This document shows positions 15,288 to 22,691 of a DNA stretch of 24,016 nt, one piece after another (within the stretch, counting starts at the first letter, position 1; every line of letters starts with the position of its first letter). Location: the NCBI GenBank assembly GCA_964572365.1, contig CAZNFK010000029.1:1-24016 (forward strand), in the 5' to 3' direction. The notes beneath the pieces are model-generated. The model ran no database searches. It saw only the letters and a program-made list of their open reading frames with translations, and was not told where the DNA came from. The stretch comes from Salinimicrobium sp964572365 (GTDB taxonomy: Bacteria > Bacteroidota > Bacteroidia > Flavobacteriales > Flavobacteriaceae). Position numbers and translations under genes: made by a program.

Positions 15288-17930
15288 TTAGAACTGCTGT
15301 CCTATTATGAAGTGAGTTTCCCAACCGTTGCGCTGAGTTTCACCCGGAACAGGATCAAATCCATAACCAAAATCTATTCCTAATAATCCGAATGCAGGCA
15401 TAAAGATCCTGATCCCTGCACCGGCAGATCTATTCAACTGGAACGGATTGAAATTCTTAAATCCGTCAAAAGATGCGCCGCCTTCCACAAAAGTAAGGGC
15501 ATAGATCGAAGCGGTCTGTTTCAAAGTGATTGGGTATCTTAACTCTAACGAATATTTATTATAAATTGTTGCACCGTCATTATCTGTTGCCGTACTTAAA
15601 GTTCCACGGTCCACAGGAATAAGGGATTGGTTAGGATATCCGCGCAAAGCAATGGCTTCCCTTCCGTCAAGGCTGTAGGTTCCAAGTCCATCACCTCCAA
15701 GATAGAATCTTTCAAAAGGTGGAACTCCGCGGTCATTGTTATAAGCACCCAAGAATCCGAATTCGGTATGAGCTCTCATTACCAGTTTATCGTAGAGGTT
15801 TTCATACCAGGTACCGTTAAATTTGATCTTGTAGAATTCGAGCCACTTGAATTTTTCCTGGTCTATCTTACCTTGATCTGGCACGGGATCTTCCCCGGCA
15901 CGAAGCGGTCTTCCCTGGCGGTTAATGAGTATTCCGGCGTCATTCTGAAGTTGGAACTCCCTTTGATCCCCCAAATTTCCATAATCAACATCGTTAAACA
16001 ACGAGTAAGGAGGAGTTAACTTGGCGAGGATCTCAAATTTAGAACCTCCCATAGGGAAGATAGGGTTGGTAAAAGTATTATCCCTCGTTAATCCTACGGT
16101 GTAGGAAAGGTTGTTGGAATAACCATCCCCAAAAGTAAATAATCCGGTGTTGTAGTTACTTAAATTATAATGTTGGAAAGCAACGGCATGAGATAGCGTG
16201 AAAAAGTCATCGGGCACGGTCAGTCTTTTTGCAAGTCCTAAAGTTACCCCTGTAATAGAGAATTTTCTGTCCTTATCGGCCTCACGTCTTCTATAGTCGT
16301 AAAAATACTGTTCTGTGTGCTGGAAAGAAGTAGACAGCCTCACCGGCTTCACGCCTCCCCACCAGGGTTCTGAAAATGACAGGCTGTAAGTCTGGTAGTA
16401 GGTACTAGCCTGGGCTCTCAATGAAAGGGTTTGTCCGTCTCCCATGGGCAACGGCTTATAAGCTTCCGGGTCAAAAATACCTGAAAGCGAGAAGTTATTA
16501 AAGGAAAGTCCAAGGGTTCCCACGAAACCTCCCCCACCGTAACCTCCCTGAAGTTCGATCTGGCTGGCTCCGGCTTCTACTACTGAATATTCAAGATCCA
16601 GTGTTCCGCTGTTAGGGTCTACGTTCTTGAATTCCGGTTGCAGGTTCTCGGCGTCGAAATATCCTAACTGACCCAATTCCCTAATGGTCCTTACAACATC
16701 CTGTTTGCTGTATTTGTTCCCGGGTTTGGTCCTCATTTCACGATAGATAACGTGATCTTTTGTCTTGTCGTTTCCAACCACGTTGATCTCGTTGAAATAA
16801 GCTATTTTTCCTTCCCTAATCCTTATTTCAAAATCAATGGTGTCATTGTAAACCTTAACTTCTACGGGGTTGATGTTTGAAAACAAGTAACCATTGTTCT
16901 GGTACAGGTTGGTAAGGTCATTGGCATCGGGTTTGGACGCGTCGGCGATCTGTTTTTCAAGAAGCACCCCATTGTAAACGTCTCCTTTGCTTATCCCTAA
17001 AACCCTCTCAAGTTGCGCGTCTGTATAAACACTGTTCCCAATGAAATCGATATCTCCGAAGTAGTACTGATTTCCTTCTTCAATGTTCAGCCTTAAGGCA
17101 ACATCATCGGCATCTCTTCGGATTAAAGTATCTGAAACTATACGGGCATCACGGTATCCGTTTTTCTTGTATTCCTTCAGGATGTTCTGCTTATCGGCTT
17201 CATAATCTTCGGGAATGTATTTTGACCTTTTCCAGAACCTGAAGAAATTCTCTTCTTTTGTGTTCTTCATCTTCCGACGCAGTTTAGCATCAGAAAGGGC
17301 TTCGTTTCCAACGATCTCAATGTCTTCGATCTTGACACGTTCTCCTTTGTCAACATTAACCACCAAATTTACCTGGTTGGAAGCGACGGTGTCTTGTACG
17401 GGAATGGTATTGATATGAACTTTGGTATTGAGGTAACCATCTTTACGGTAGGTGTTCTCAATATAATTTTTGGTAGTGGTCAACAGGTTTTCTGTAACCT
17501 TGGCTCCGGGAGTAAGTTTGTTTTCTTTGATAAGTTCTTGCTGCTCCTTCTTTTTAATCCCCTGGAATTTAACCTCGGCCATGGTAGGTACTTCCTGGAT
17601 CTCAAGTTCAAGATTGGCTGTGTCACCTTCAATACTGGTCACGTAGATGTTGATATCGCTAAAAAGACCAAGATCCCAAAGCTTCTTAAGAACTTTGCTT
17701 ATCCTGTCGCCGGGAATATAGATCTTTTCCCCTTTTTTAAGCCCGGTGAAGGCGATCACCGTTTGTTCGTTGTAGGAAACGGTCCCGGTGACATCTATGT
17801 CACCTATTGTGTATTCTTTGCCATTTGCAAGTGGCAGATCCTGAGCGGTGGTGTTGAAACTATAAAAAAGGCAGAATGCCAGGAGTGCTATAATTTTCTT
17901 TGTTGTAATCGCACTAACTAAGTTGCTCAC
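15288..17930 (-). CDS. bamA: Outer-membrane protein assembly factor BamA
   Basis: With the GTG at 17930 the protein has 880 residues: a signal peptide (about 10-30, KKIIALLAFCLFYSFNTTAQ), several POTRA repeats (roughly 35-460), and a C-terminal 16-strand barrel. The barrel has the loop-6 motif as LRGYPNQ (around residue 763) and ends HFIIGQQF with a terminal phenylalanine. BamA folds and inserts outer-membrane proteins; its POTRA domains bind substrates and partner lipoproteins. The longest frame starts at 18038, but this would overlap uppS by over 120 bases, while the GTG overlaps by 17 and precedes the signal peptide. A TTA or ATT start cannot be ruled out. The order uppS-bamA-OmpH-OmpH supports an envelope operon. 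Confidence 0.93.
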   Translation of the reverse strand: MSNLVSAITTKKIIALLAFCLFYSFNTTAQDLPLANGKEYTIGDIDVTGTVSYNEQTVIAFTGLKKGEKIYIPGDRISKVLKKLWDLGLFSDINIYVTSIEGDTANLELEIQEVPTMAEVKFQGIKKKEQQELIKENKLTPGAKVTENLLTTTKNYIENTYRKDGYLNTKVHINTIPVQDTVASNQVNLVVNVDKGERVKIEDIEIVGNEALSDAKLRRKMKNTKEENFFRFWKRSKYIPEDYEADKQNILKEYKKNGYRDARIVSDTLIRRDADDVALRLNIEEGNQYYFGDIDFIGNSVYTDAQLERVLGISKGDVYNGVLLEKQIADASKPDANDLTNLYQNNGYLFSNINPVEVKVYNDTIDFEIRIREGKIAYFNEINVVGNDKTKDHVIYREMRTKPGNKYSKQDVVRTIRELGQLGYFDAENLQPEFKNVDPNSGTLDLEYSVVEAGASQIELQGGYGGGGFVGTLGLSFNNFSLSGIFDPEAYKPLPMGDGQTLSLRAQASTYYQTYSLSFSEPWWGGVKPVRLSTSFQHTEQYFYDYRRREADKDRKFSITGVTLGLAKRLTVPDDFFTLSHAVAFQHYNLSNYNTGLFTFGDGYSNNLSYTVGLTRDNTFTNPIFPMGGSKFEILAKLTPPYSLFNDVDYGNLGDQREFQLQNDAGILINRQGRPLRAGEDPVPDQGKIDQEKFKWLEFYKIKFNGTWYENLYDKLVMRAHTEFGFLGAYNNDRGVPPFERFYLGGDGLGTYSLDGREAIALRGYPNQSLIPVDRGTLSTATDNDGATIYNKYSLELRYPITLKQTASIYALTFVEGGASFDGFKNFNPFQLNRSAGAGIRIFMPAFGLLGIDFGYGFDPVPGETQRNGWETHFIIGQQF

Positions 17931-18654
17931 TTGTTTTTCCAAATCTTCGTTCTCTGTTTTGATAATTATAAATGGCCTCAAATAGATCATCTTTACGATA
18001 ATCTGGCCATAGTATTTCTGAAAAATATAATTCGGCATAAGCTATTTGCCACAAAAGGAAATTGCTGATGCGCTGTTCACCGCTGGTTCTTATCAGGAGA
18101 TCCACGTCCGGCAAATTTCGGGTGTAAAGATGCTCATTTATAACCGATTCATCAATAGCTTTTGATGAAATCTCGTTGTTTTTGACTTTTTCTGATATTT
18201 CCCTGACCATATTGGAAAGTTCTTCCCTTGATCCATAGCTCAATGCAAGGGTAAGGGTCATTCGGTCATTGGTGCTGGTTTTTTTGATCACTTCCAGCAG
18301 TTCGCGATGTGCTTTTTTGGGTAAATTCTCAAGCCTCCCTATGGCGTTTAACTTAATGTTGTTGTCCTGAAGGGTTTTGATCTCTTTTTTGAGACTTGAA
18401 ACCAACAACTTCATCAAGGTATCGACCTCGAGTTTGGGCCGGTTCCAGTTTTCTGTGGAAAAGGCGTATAAAGTGAGGTTTTTCACACCTATTTCGCTAC
18501 AACCTTCCACTACTTCCCGAACGGCTTTAGTGCCTTTTTCATGCCCCACGGCACGCATCAATCCCTGTTTTTTCGCCCAGCGCCCGTTACCATCCATAAT
18601 GATGGCAATGTGTTGTGGGAGGCTTTTAGGATCAATATTTTCTTTAAAATTCAT
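17914..18654 (-). CDS. uppS: Isoprenyl transferase (undecaprenyl diphosphate synthase)
   Basis: This cis-prenyltransferase of 246 residues makes the C55 lipid carrier for peptidoglycan and surface polysaccharides from farnesyl and isopentenyl diphosphate. The catalytic region HIAIIMDGNGRWAKKQG is near the N-terminus, and the C-terminal substrate-binding block RTSGEQRISNFLLWQIAYAE is intact. I chose the ATG at 18654 over the longer 18687 frame because it gives a gap of one base after the DUF6089 stop and a normal family length; the longer start would overlap that gene by 32 bases. The gene overlaps bamA by 17 bases, indicating coupled translation. Confidence 0.94.
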   Translation of the reverse strand: MNFKENIDPKSLPQHIAIIMDGNGRWAKKQGLMRAVGHEKGTKAVREVVEGCSEIGVKNLTLYAFSTENWNRPKLEVDTLMKLLVSSLKKEIKTLQDNNIKLNAIGRLENLPKKAHRELLEVIKKTSTNDRMTLTLALSYGSREELSNMVREISEKVKNNEISSKAIDESVINEHLYTRNLPDVDLLIRTSGEQRISNFLLWQIAYAELYFSEILWPDYRKDDLFEAIYNYQNRERRFGKTSEQLS

Positions 18655-18655
18655 T

Positions 18656-19369
18656 CTAGTATTCGTTGTAACATGATTTGGGTCCAAAATTAAATGTTAG
18701 GTAAACACCTGTGAAGATGTACCAGTCGGTCGTGTTGCTGTTCCCAAAATCTTTAGAATGGTAGCTACCATCAACTTCTGAAGGCTGGCTGCCATCAAGA
18801 TTATCTGTAAAGGTATACCGCGCCCCAAATTCAATACCTGCTGCCAAAAACGAGTTAAGGGTTTGTTTATATCCAAAAACCATGGGAATGGAAAATTCCC
18901 AGTTATCTCCGGCTTCCTCCAGCCTGTTGTTGGCAGGATTGGTGTAGGCATCATTCCTTAGCATAAAATGGTTGGCAAAGTAATAATTTATTCCCGTGTA
19001 AAGGTAAGGTGTCGACTGAAATTTATCTGAATGCAGGTCCCAATCCCAAAAAGTGAATTCCAGACCCATAGACGCTTCGGTTATGGTGTTGACAAAAGAA
19101 AAGCCTCTTTCCTGTCTCCGTGTGTCATGTGATTTGGTATCGTCGGCTTTTATTTCCGCATACATTACCGAAAATCGTAGAGTGTGCCGGTGACTGCGAT
19201 TCCATTTAAAAATCCCTCCAAAGACAGTGGTATTGGGATTGATATATGAAGAGTTGCCCACATCCCCAACATAATTAGCGCCACCTGCAAAGGGGCCTAT
19301 TTCAAAGTTCTGGGAATATGTCTGGTTTCCGCAAAAAAATAATAAAACCATAACAACTGTATACCTCAT
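18656..19369 (-). CDS. DUF6089 family outer-membrane beta-barrel protein
   Basis: This 237-residue protein has a signal peptide (about 1-19, ending TYSQ) and a mature part starting NFEIGPFAGGANYVGDVG, typical of small Bacteroidota barrel proteins. Alternating aromatic and polar strands recur to the end (WYIFTGVYLTFNFG), followed by a short tail with a single cysteine in SCYNEY. The family is, as far as I know, uncharacterised and usually lies just before uppS and bamA, as here (one-base gap). That points to a role in envelope or cell-wall biogenesis, which is inference only. It is the first gene of the operon, with a -7 element 15 bases upstream. Confidence 0.82.
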   Translation of the reverse strand: MRYTVVMVLLFFCGNQTYSQNFEIGPFAGGANYVGDVGNSSYINPNTTVFGGIFKWNRSHRHTLRFSVMYAEIKADDTKSHDTRRQERGFSFVNTITEASMGLEFTFWDWDLHSDKFQSTPYLYTGINYYFANHFMLRNDAYTNPANNRLEEAGDNWEFSIPMVFGYKQTLNSFLAAGIEFGARYTFTDNLDGSQPSEVDGSYHSKDFGNSNTTDWYIFTGVYLTFNFGPKSCYNEY

Positions 19370-19383
19370 GGGTCGAAAGTTTG

Positions 19384-19391
19384 CAAATATA
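19384..19391 (-). promoter_or_regulatory. Candidate -7 element (TATATTTG) of the DUF6089-uppS-bamA operon
   Basis: On the minus strand TATATTTG fits TAnnTTTG exactly and lies 15 bases before the DUF6089 start codon. The -33 region reads TATT or TTAT rather than TTTG, so it is only a partial match. No terminator is seen between nadK and this point, so read-through from nadK is also possible. Confidence 0.45.
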
Positions 19392-19461
19392 GCAATAATG
19401 TTTGCTCTTTAATAATTACGCCGTGCGTTCTTCATTAACAACATTAAGAGGGTTTTATTGT

Positions 19462-20349
19462 CTAATTACGCCTGTCTTCTCCCCATAGAAGTTTTTTGCG
19501 AAGGGTTCTTAGAAAAGTGTCTCCGGTGAACTCTACCATCTTGATCTTAAAGGGTGCTTTTTCAATAATCACCGTAGTGTTGTTCTTGAGGGAAGCGATG
19601 CGGGAATCCATGGAAACCAGGTAGTCGTCTTCCCTGCCCGAAACTTTTAATACGATCTTGGTGTTGTCCTTAATAATAAGCGGACGGGCGTTTAAGTTGT
19701 GGGGTGCAATAGGGGTTATGGCCAGGGCTTTTGTTGACGGAGTGATCACGGGGCCTCCGCAACTCAGGGAATATCCCGTAGAACCGGTAGGGGTAGAAAC
19801 AATAAGTCCGTCTGCCCAATAAGCGGTGAGGTATTCATCGTCCAGCCAGGTTTCAATGGTGATCATCGAAGTGGTGTTTTTCCTGCTCACGGCGATCTCG
19901 TTGAGGGCAAAGTTGTTATTGCAGAGGTCTTCTTCTTCAGGTTCGGTTTTTATGCACAGCAGAGAGCGTTCAGAAATACTGTATTCGTTATTGAGGATCC
20001 TGGCAATAGTGCTTCGAATCTCCTCCTTGTTCACGGTGGCAAGGAAGCCAAGTCTCCCGGTGTTGATCCCTACAATGGGGATGTCCAGGTCACGAATGTA
20101 GTTAACCGATTTTAGGATGGTACCATCACCGCCGACACTGATAAAAAGGTCAAAGGATTCGTCCAGCTCCCTGAAGGTGCTGAACTGGGTGTATTCTTTT
20201 TCGATGGATTTGTTTTCATCGATAAGATTGAGGAATTCTTCCTCTATGGCTACCTCAATATCTTCCCTGTCCAGGACGTTGAGTAATTCCTCTATATAAA
20301 GCTCTGAATTGGTATGGTAAAACTGGCCGTAAATCCCTACTTTCCTCAT
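19462..20349 (-). CDS. nadK: NAD kinase
   Basis: This 295-residue protein phosphorylates NAD to NADP. Diagnostic motifs are the GGDGT box at residues 73-77 (SVGGDGTILKS), NTGRLGFLATV (96-106), the NE pair at 150-151 (FALNEIAVSR), and the glycine-rich ADGLIVSTPTGSTGYSLSCG (179-198). Length matches bacterial NadK. The start ATG lies seven bases after the stop of the CBS-domain gene, so the two form an operon. No separate promoter is visible in that gap. Confidence 0.95.
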   Translation of the reverse strand: MRKVGIYGQFYHTNSELYIEELLNVLDREDIEVAIEEEFLNLIDENKSIEKEYTQFSTFRELDESFDLFISVGGDGTILKSVNYIRDLDIPIVGINTGRLGFLATVNKEEIRSTIARILNNEYSISERSLLCIKTEPEEEDLCNNNFALNEIAVSRKNTTSMITIETWLDDEYLTAYWADGLIVSTPTGSTGYSLSCGGPVITPSTKALAITPIAPHNLNARPLIIKDNTKIVLKVSGREDDYLVSMDSRIASLKNNTTVIIEKAPFKIKMVEFTGDTFLRTLRKKLLWGEDRRN

Positions 20350-20356
20350 GTGTACT

Positions 20357-21013
20357 TTAAATGTTTAAGTATTTATCGAGGTAGCGGGAGCGATCTCTAA
20401 GGTTGGTTGAAAAACTGTCTTCTTCGTGGCTCGATGCGACCTTGTAACCATATCTTCGGAAAGATTGTAAAATGGCATTGAGAGATGAAGGGCCTATTTT
20501 CAGTGTTATCTGTGCCATATCATTGTCCATGCCCGAAACAAAGGCGCCAAGAAGATGTGCCCCGTTTGATTCTACGATCTGGCTTATCTCACTGAAGGAA
20601 TAATCCTTATAACCTTTTTCTAATGTCAGGATACTTCCCGGATTGTTCAAAAAAGGAGCTTCGGTAAAGATATTCATGATATCATGAAGTTCGACATAAC
20701 CCAAATAATTGTTCTCCTCGTCAAGCACCGGTAAAATATTGGTTTCATTTTTGGCGAAAGCATGCAACACGTCGAGCCAGTTATCATAATCACGGGCAAA
20801 GAAGCCTTCAAGCGCATACTGGTATTCTTCCACCGGCTTTTCTGCATCAAAGGAACGAATGTCATTTTCAGAAATACTTCCAATATACACTCCTTGATTT
20901 TGAATGGGAATATGGGAATAGGTAAATTGACTAAAGAGGGATTGAACATCCCCAATCCTTGTGGTGACACCGGGCATTTCTATATCGTTGGTGATGTATG
21001 GCTGAACGTTCAT
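20357..21013 (-). CDS. Protein with CBS pair and C-terminal ACT-like domain
   Basis: The 218-residue protein begins at the ATG at 21013 (MNVQPYITND). The open frame continues 91 codons further but would run through the divergent promoter region and into pdxJ. Two CBS motifs are visible: IPIQNQGVYIGSISENDIRS (35-54) and ILPVLDEENNYLGYVELHDI (93-112). The C-terminal part (about 126-195) resembles an ACT-type fold, giving an AcuB-like arrangement. CBS pairs usually sense adenosine nucleotides. The gene is co-transcribed with nadK, so a link to nucleotide sensing is attractive but unproven; no enzyme domain is present. Confidence 0.85.
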   Translation of the reverse strand: MNVQPYITNDIEMPGVTTRIGDVQSLFSQFTYSHIPIQNQGVYIGSISENDIRSFDAEKPVEEYQYALEGFFARDYDNWLDVLHAFAKNETNILPVLDEENNYLGYVELHDIMNIFTEAPFLNNPGSILTLEKGYKDYSFSEISQIVESNGAHLLGAFVSGMDNDMAQITLKIGPSSLNAILQSFRRYGYKVASSHEEDSFSTNLRDRSRYLDKYLNI

Positions 21014-21074
21014 GGCTCCTTCTTTTTTCTGCAAATTAATTAAAATAAAGTACTTTTTTGCATCTTCAACTTTG

Positions 21075-21082
21075 TATTTTTG
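21075..21082 (+). promoter_or_regulatory. Candidate -7 element (TATTTTTG) before pdxJ
   Basis: TATTTTTG fits TAnnTTTG and lies 20 bases before the pdxJ ATG, inside the 88-base divergent region between the CBS gene and pdxJ. The nearest upstream TTTG (21057-21060) is only 14 bases away instead of 19-21, so the match is partial. Confidence 0.4.
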
Positions 21083-21101
21083 TTTGAAATTATTGCTAAA
21101 A

Positions 21102-21818
21102 ATGACAAAACTAAGCGTAAATATTAACAAGATCGCAACCTTGAGAAACTCCCGTGGAGGAGATGTTCCTAATGTAGTGCAGGTGGCGAAAGACGTGCAG
21201 AAATTTGGGGGAGAGGGCATCACGGTGCATCCCCGGCCAGATGAGCGACACATCAGATACCAGGATGTATTTGATCTAAGGCCCATTGTTTATACTGAAT
21301 TCAATATTGAAGGAAATCCTCTAAAGCAATTTGTAGACCTGGTTCTAAGGGCAAAACCCGAGCAGGTAACCCTGGTGCCCGATGCTGAAGATGCTATTAC
21401 CTCCAATGCAGGTTGGGATACCCTTAAGCACAGGGATTTTTTAAAGGAGGTTATTACTGAATTCAAGAACAACGGAATTCGTACCTCCATCTTTGTTGAT
21501 CCTGTACCCAAAATGATCGAAGGAGCCGTGAAAACCGGGACAGACCGTATAGAACTCTATACCGAGGAATATGCCCGTGAATATGCAAAAGGTAATAAAG
21601 AGGCTGTAAAACCTTATTCCGAATGTGCGGAGGTTGCCAATAAATTGGGATTGGGGATCAATGCGGGTCATGATCTTTCCCTGGAAAACATCCGGTTTTT
21701 TAAAGAAAATATCCCGGGACTGCTCGAAGTGTCTATCGGGCACGCTCTAATAGCGGAAGCATTATACCTTGGGCTGGAAAATGTCATTCAGCAATATTTA
21801 AAACTACTTAAAGATTAA
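21102..21818 (+). CDS. pdxJ: Pyridoxine 5'-phosphate synthase
   Basis: This 238-residue TIM-barrel enzyme condenses 1-deoxyxylulose 5-phosphate with 3-amino-2-oxopropyl phosphate to give pyridoxine 5'-phosphate, the last ring-forming step of the DXP-dependent B6 route. Key residues by E. coli numbering are present: H43 and H50 (ITVHPRPDERHI), E70 (TEFNIE), E151, H190 (NAGHDLS) and H214 (SIGHA). The first substrate loop reads NINKIATLRN where E. coli has NIDHIATLRN. I chose the ATG at 21102, which gives the normal family start MTKLSVNINK, over an in-frame ATG 30 codons upstream that overlaps the divergent gene. It overlaps the next gene by one base. Confidence 0.95.
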   Translation: MTKLSVNINKIATLRNSRGGDVPNVVQVAKDVQKFGGEGITVHPRPDERHIRYQDVFDLRPIVYTEFNIEGNPLKQFVDLVLRAKPEQVTLVPDAEDAITSNAGWDTLKHRDFLKEVITEFKNNGIRTSIFVDPVPKMIEGAVKTGTDRIELYTEEYAREYAKGNKEAVKPYSECAEVANKLGLGINAGHDLSLENIRFFKENIPGLLEVSIGHALIAEALYLGLENVIQQYLKLLKD

Positions 21819-22579
21819 TGAGATTACATTCGACGATATTAGGAGAAGGAAAACCAATGTTGATATTGCATGGCTTCCTGGGAATGAGCGATAACTGGAA
21901 GACCCTGGGAAGGCAGTTTTCCGAAGAAGGTTTTCAGGTGCATTTGATAGATCAGCGAAATCATGGTAGAAGTCCGCACAGTGACGACTTCAGCTATTTG
22001 TTGCTTGCGCGTGATGTTAAGGAATATTGTGATTTCCATAAACTGGAAGACTGCGTGTTGCTTGGCCATTCCATGGGAGGGAAAGTCGCTATGCTGGCTG
22101 CATCGCTTTATCCTCACATTATAGAGAAGCTTATCGTGGTAGATATTGCTCCTAAATATTACGCTCCTCATCACCAACAAATTCTTGAGGGACTTCAAGC
22201 TCTGGATGAGGCGCAACTTTCTTCACGAGGGGAGGCAGAAGAACTGCTTTCAGAATATGTAAAAGAAGAGGGCGTACGTCTCTTTCTTCTAAAGAACCTT
22301 TACTGGAAATCTAAGGGGAAACTGGCTTTAAGAATGAATCTAGAAGCTTTGGTGAACAATATAGAGGCCGTAGGAGAGGCTCTTCCTCATGACGCCAGCT
22401 TCACAAAACCGACTCTTTTCATAAAAGGTGAAAGGTCAAATTATATTACAGAAGAGGATGAAAAGTTGATCCTGCAACATTTTCCTGCTGCCAAAATAGT
22501 GTCCATTCCTAAAGCAGGGCACTGGGTACATGCTGAGGATAAAAAGGCATTTTTCACAGCTGTAATGCAATTCCTGTAA
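21818..22579 (+). CDS. Alpha/beta hydrolase, YbfF/ABHD11-like esterase
   Basis: This 253-residue protein has the alpha/beta-hydrolase core: oxyanion HGF at 18-20 (LILHGFLGMSDNW), DQRNHGRS (45-52), nucleophile elbow GHSMGG with S85, and catalytic H235 in AGHWVHAE. The likely acid is D109 in IVVDIAP, the position used in YbfF-type esterases. The sequence suggests a cytosolic esterase on short acyl or thioester substrates; the true substrate is unknown. Start and pdxJ stop share one base (TAATG), so translation is coupled, but no metabolic link to vitamin B6 is evident. Confidence 0.9.
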   Translation: MRLHSTILGEGKPMLILHGFLGMSDNWKTLGRQFSEEGFQVHLIDQRNHGRSPHSDDFSYLLLARDVKEYCDFHKLEDCVLLGHSMGGKVAMLAASLYPHIIEKLIVVDIAPKYYAPHHQQILEGLQALDEAQLSSRGEAEELLSEYVKEEGVRLFLLKNLYWKSKGKLALRMNLEALVNNIEAVGEALPHDASFTKPTLFIKGERSNYITEEDEKLILQHFPAAKIVSIPKAGHWVHAEDKKAFFTAVMQFL

Positions 22580-22601
22580 ATAAACGCCCTGTTTATTGTG
22601 C

Positions 22602-22632
22602 ACGCATAATAAAAATACCTTTATTATTGCGT
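22602..22632. repeat. Imperfect inverted repeat over the FadL-gene -33 region
   Basis: ACGCATAATAAA (22602-22613) and TTTATTATTGCGT (22620-22632) are inverted copies with one bulged base and a 6-base loop. The right arm contains the -33 TTG of the promoter below. It could be an operator, or an AT-rich terminator for the upstream hydrolase gene; there is no T-tract after it. Confidence 0.55.
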
Positions 22633-22656
22633 AATCCCCATTTTATGCTATTTTTG
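22627..22656 (+). promoter_or_regulatory. Housekeeping-type promoter of the FadL-family gene
   Basis: TTG (22627-22629), 19 bases, then TATTTTTG (22649-22656). This is the best match in the window to the Bacteroidota consensus TTTG, 19-21 bases, TAnnTTTG. Transcription would begin about six bases later, leaving a leader of about 30 bases before the ATG at 22692. Confidence 0.65.
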
Positions 22657-22691
22657 AACCATTATCCATACTTTAATCTACAAATGCAATT

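Noticed and set aside
17394..17921. A 175-codon open frame on the + strand inside bamA
   Set aside because: It is antisense to the POTRA region of bamA and resembles no known protein; it reflects codon use of the real gene.
17931..18038. Longer bamA start at 18038
   Set aside because: It would overlap uppS by over 120 bases and put 36 extra residues before the GTG that precedes the signal peptide.
18655..18687. Longer uppS start at 18687
   Set aside because: It overlaps the DUF6089 gene by 32 bases; the ATG at 18654 gives a one-base gap and normal length.
21012..21101. Upstream extension of pdxJ by 30 codons
   Set aside because: It runs through the divergent promoter region; PdxJ proteins begin close to the VNI-x-x-IATLRN motif.
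21014..21286. Upstream extension of the CBS gene
   Set aside because: It is antisense to pdxJ and lacks recognisable domain sequence; ATG at 21013 is the natural start.
22579..22597. AATAAAC / GTTTATT hairpin after the hydrolase gene
   Set aside because: It has only a seven-pair AT-rich stem, no T-tract, and overlaps the stop codon; too weak to call a terminator.
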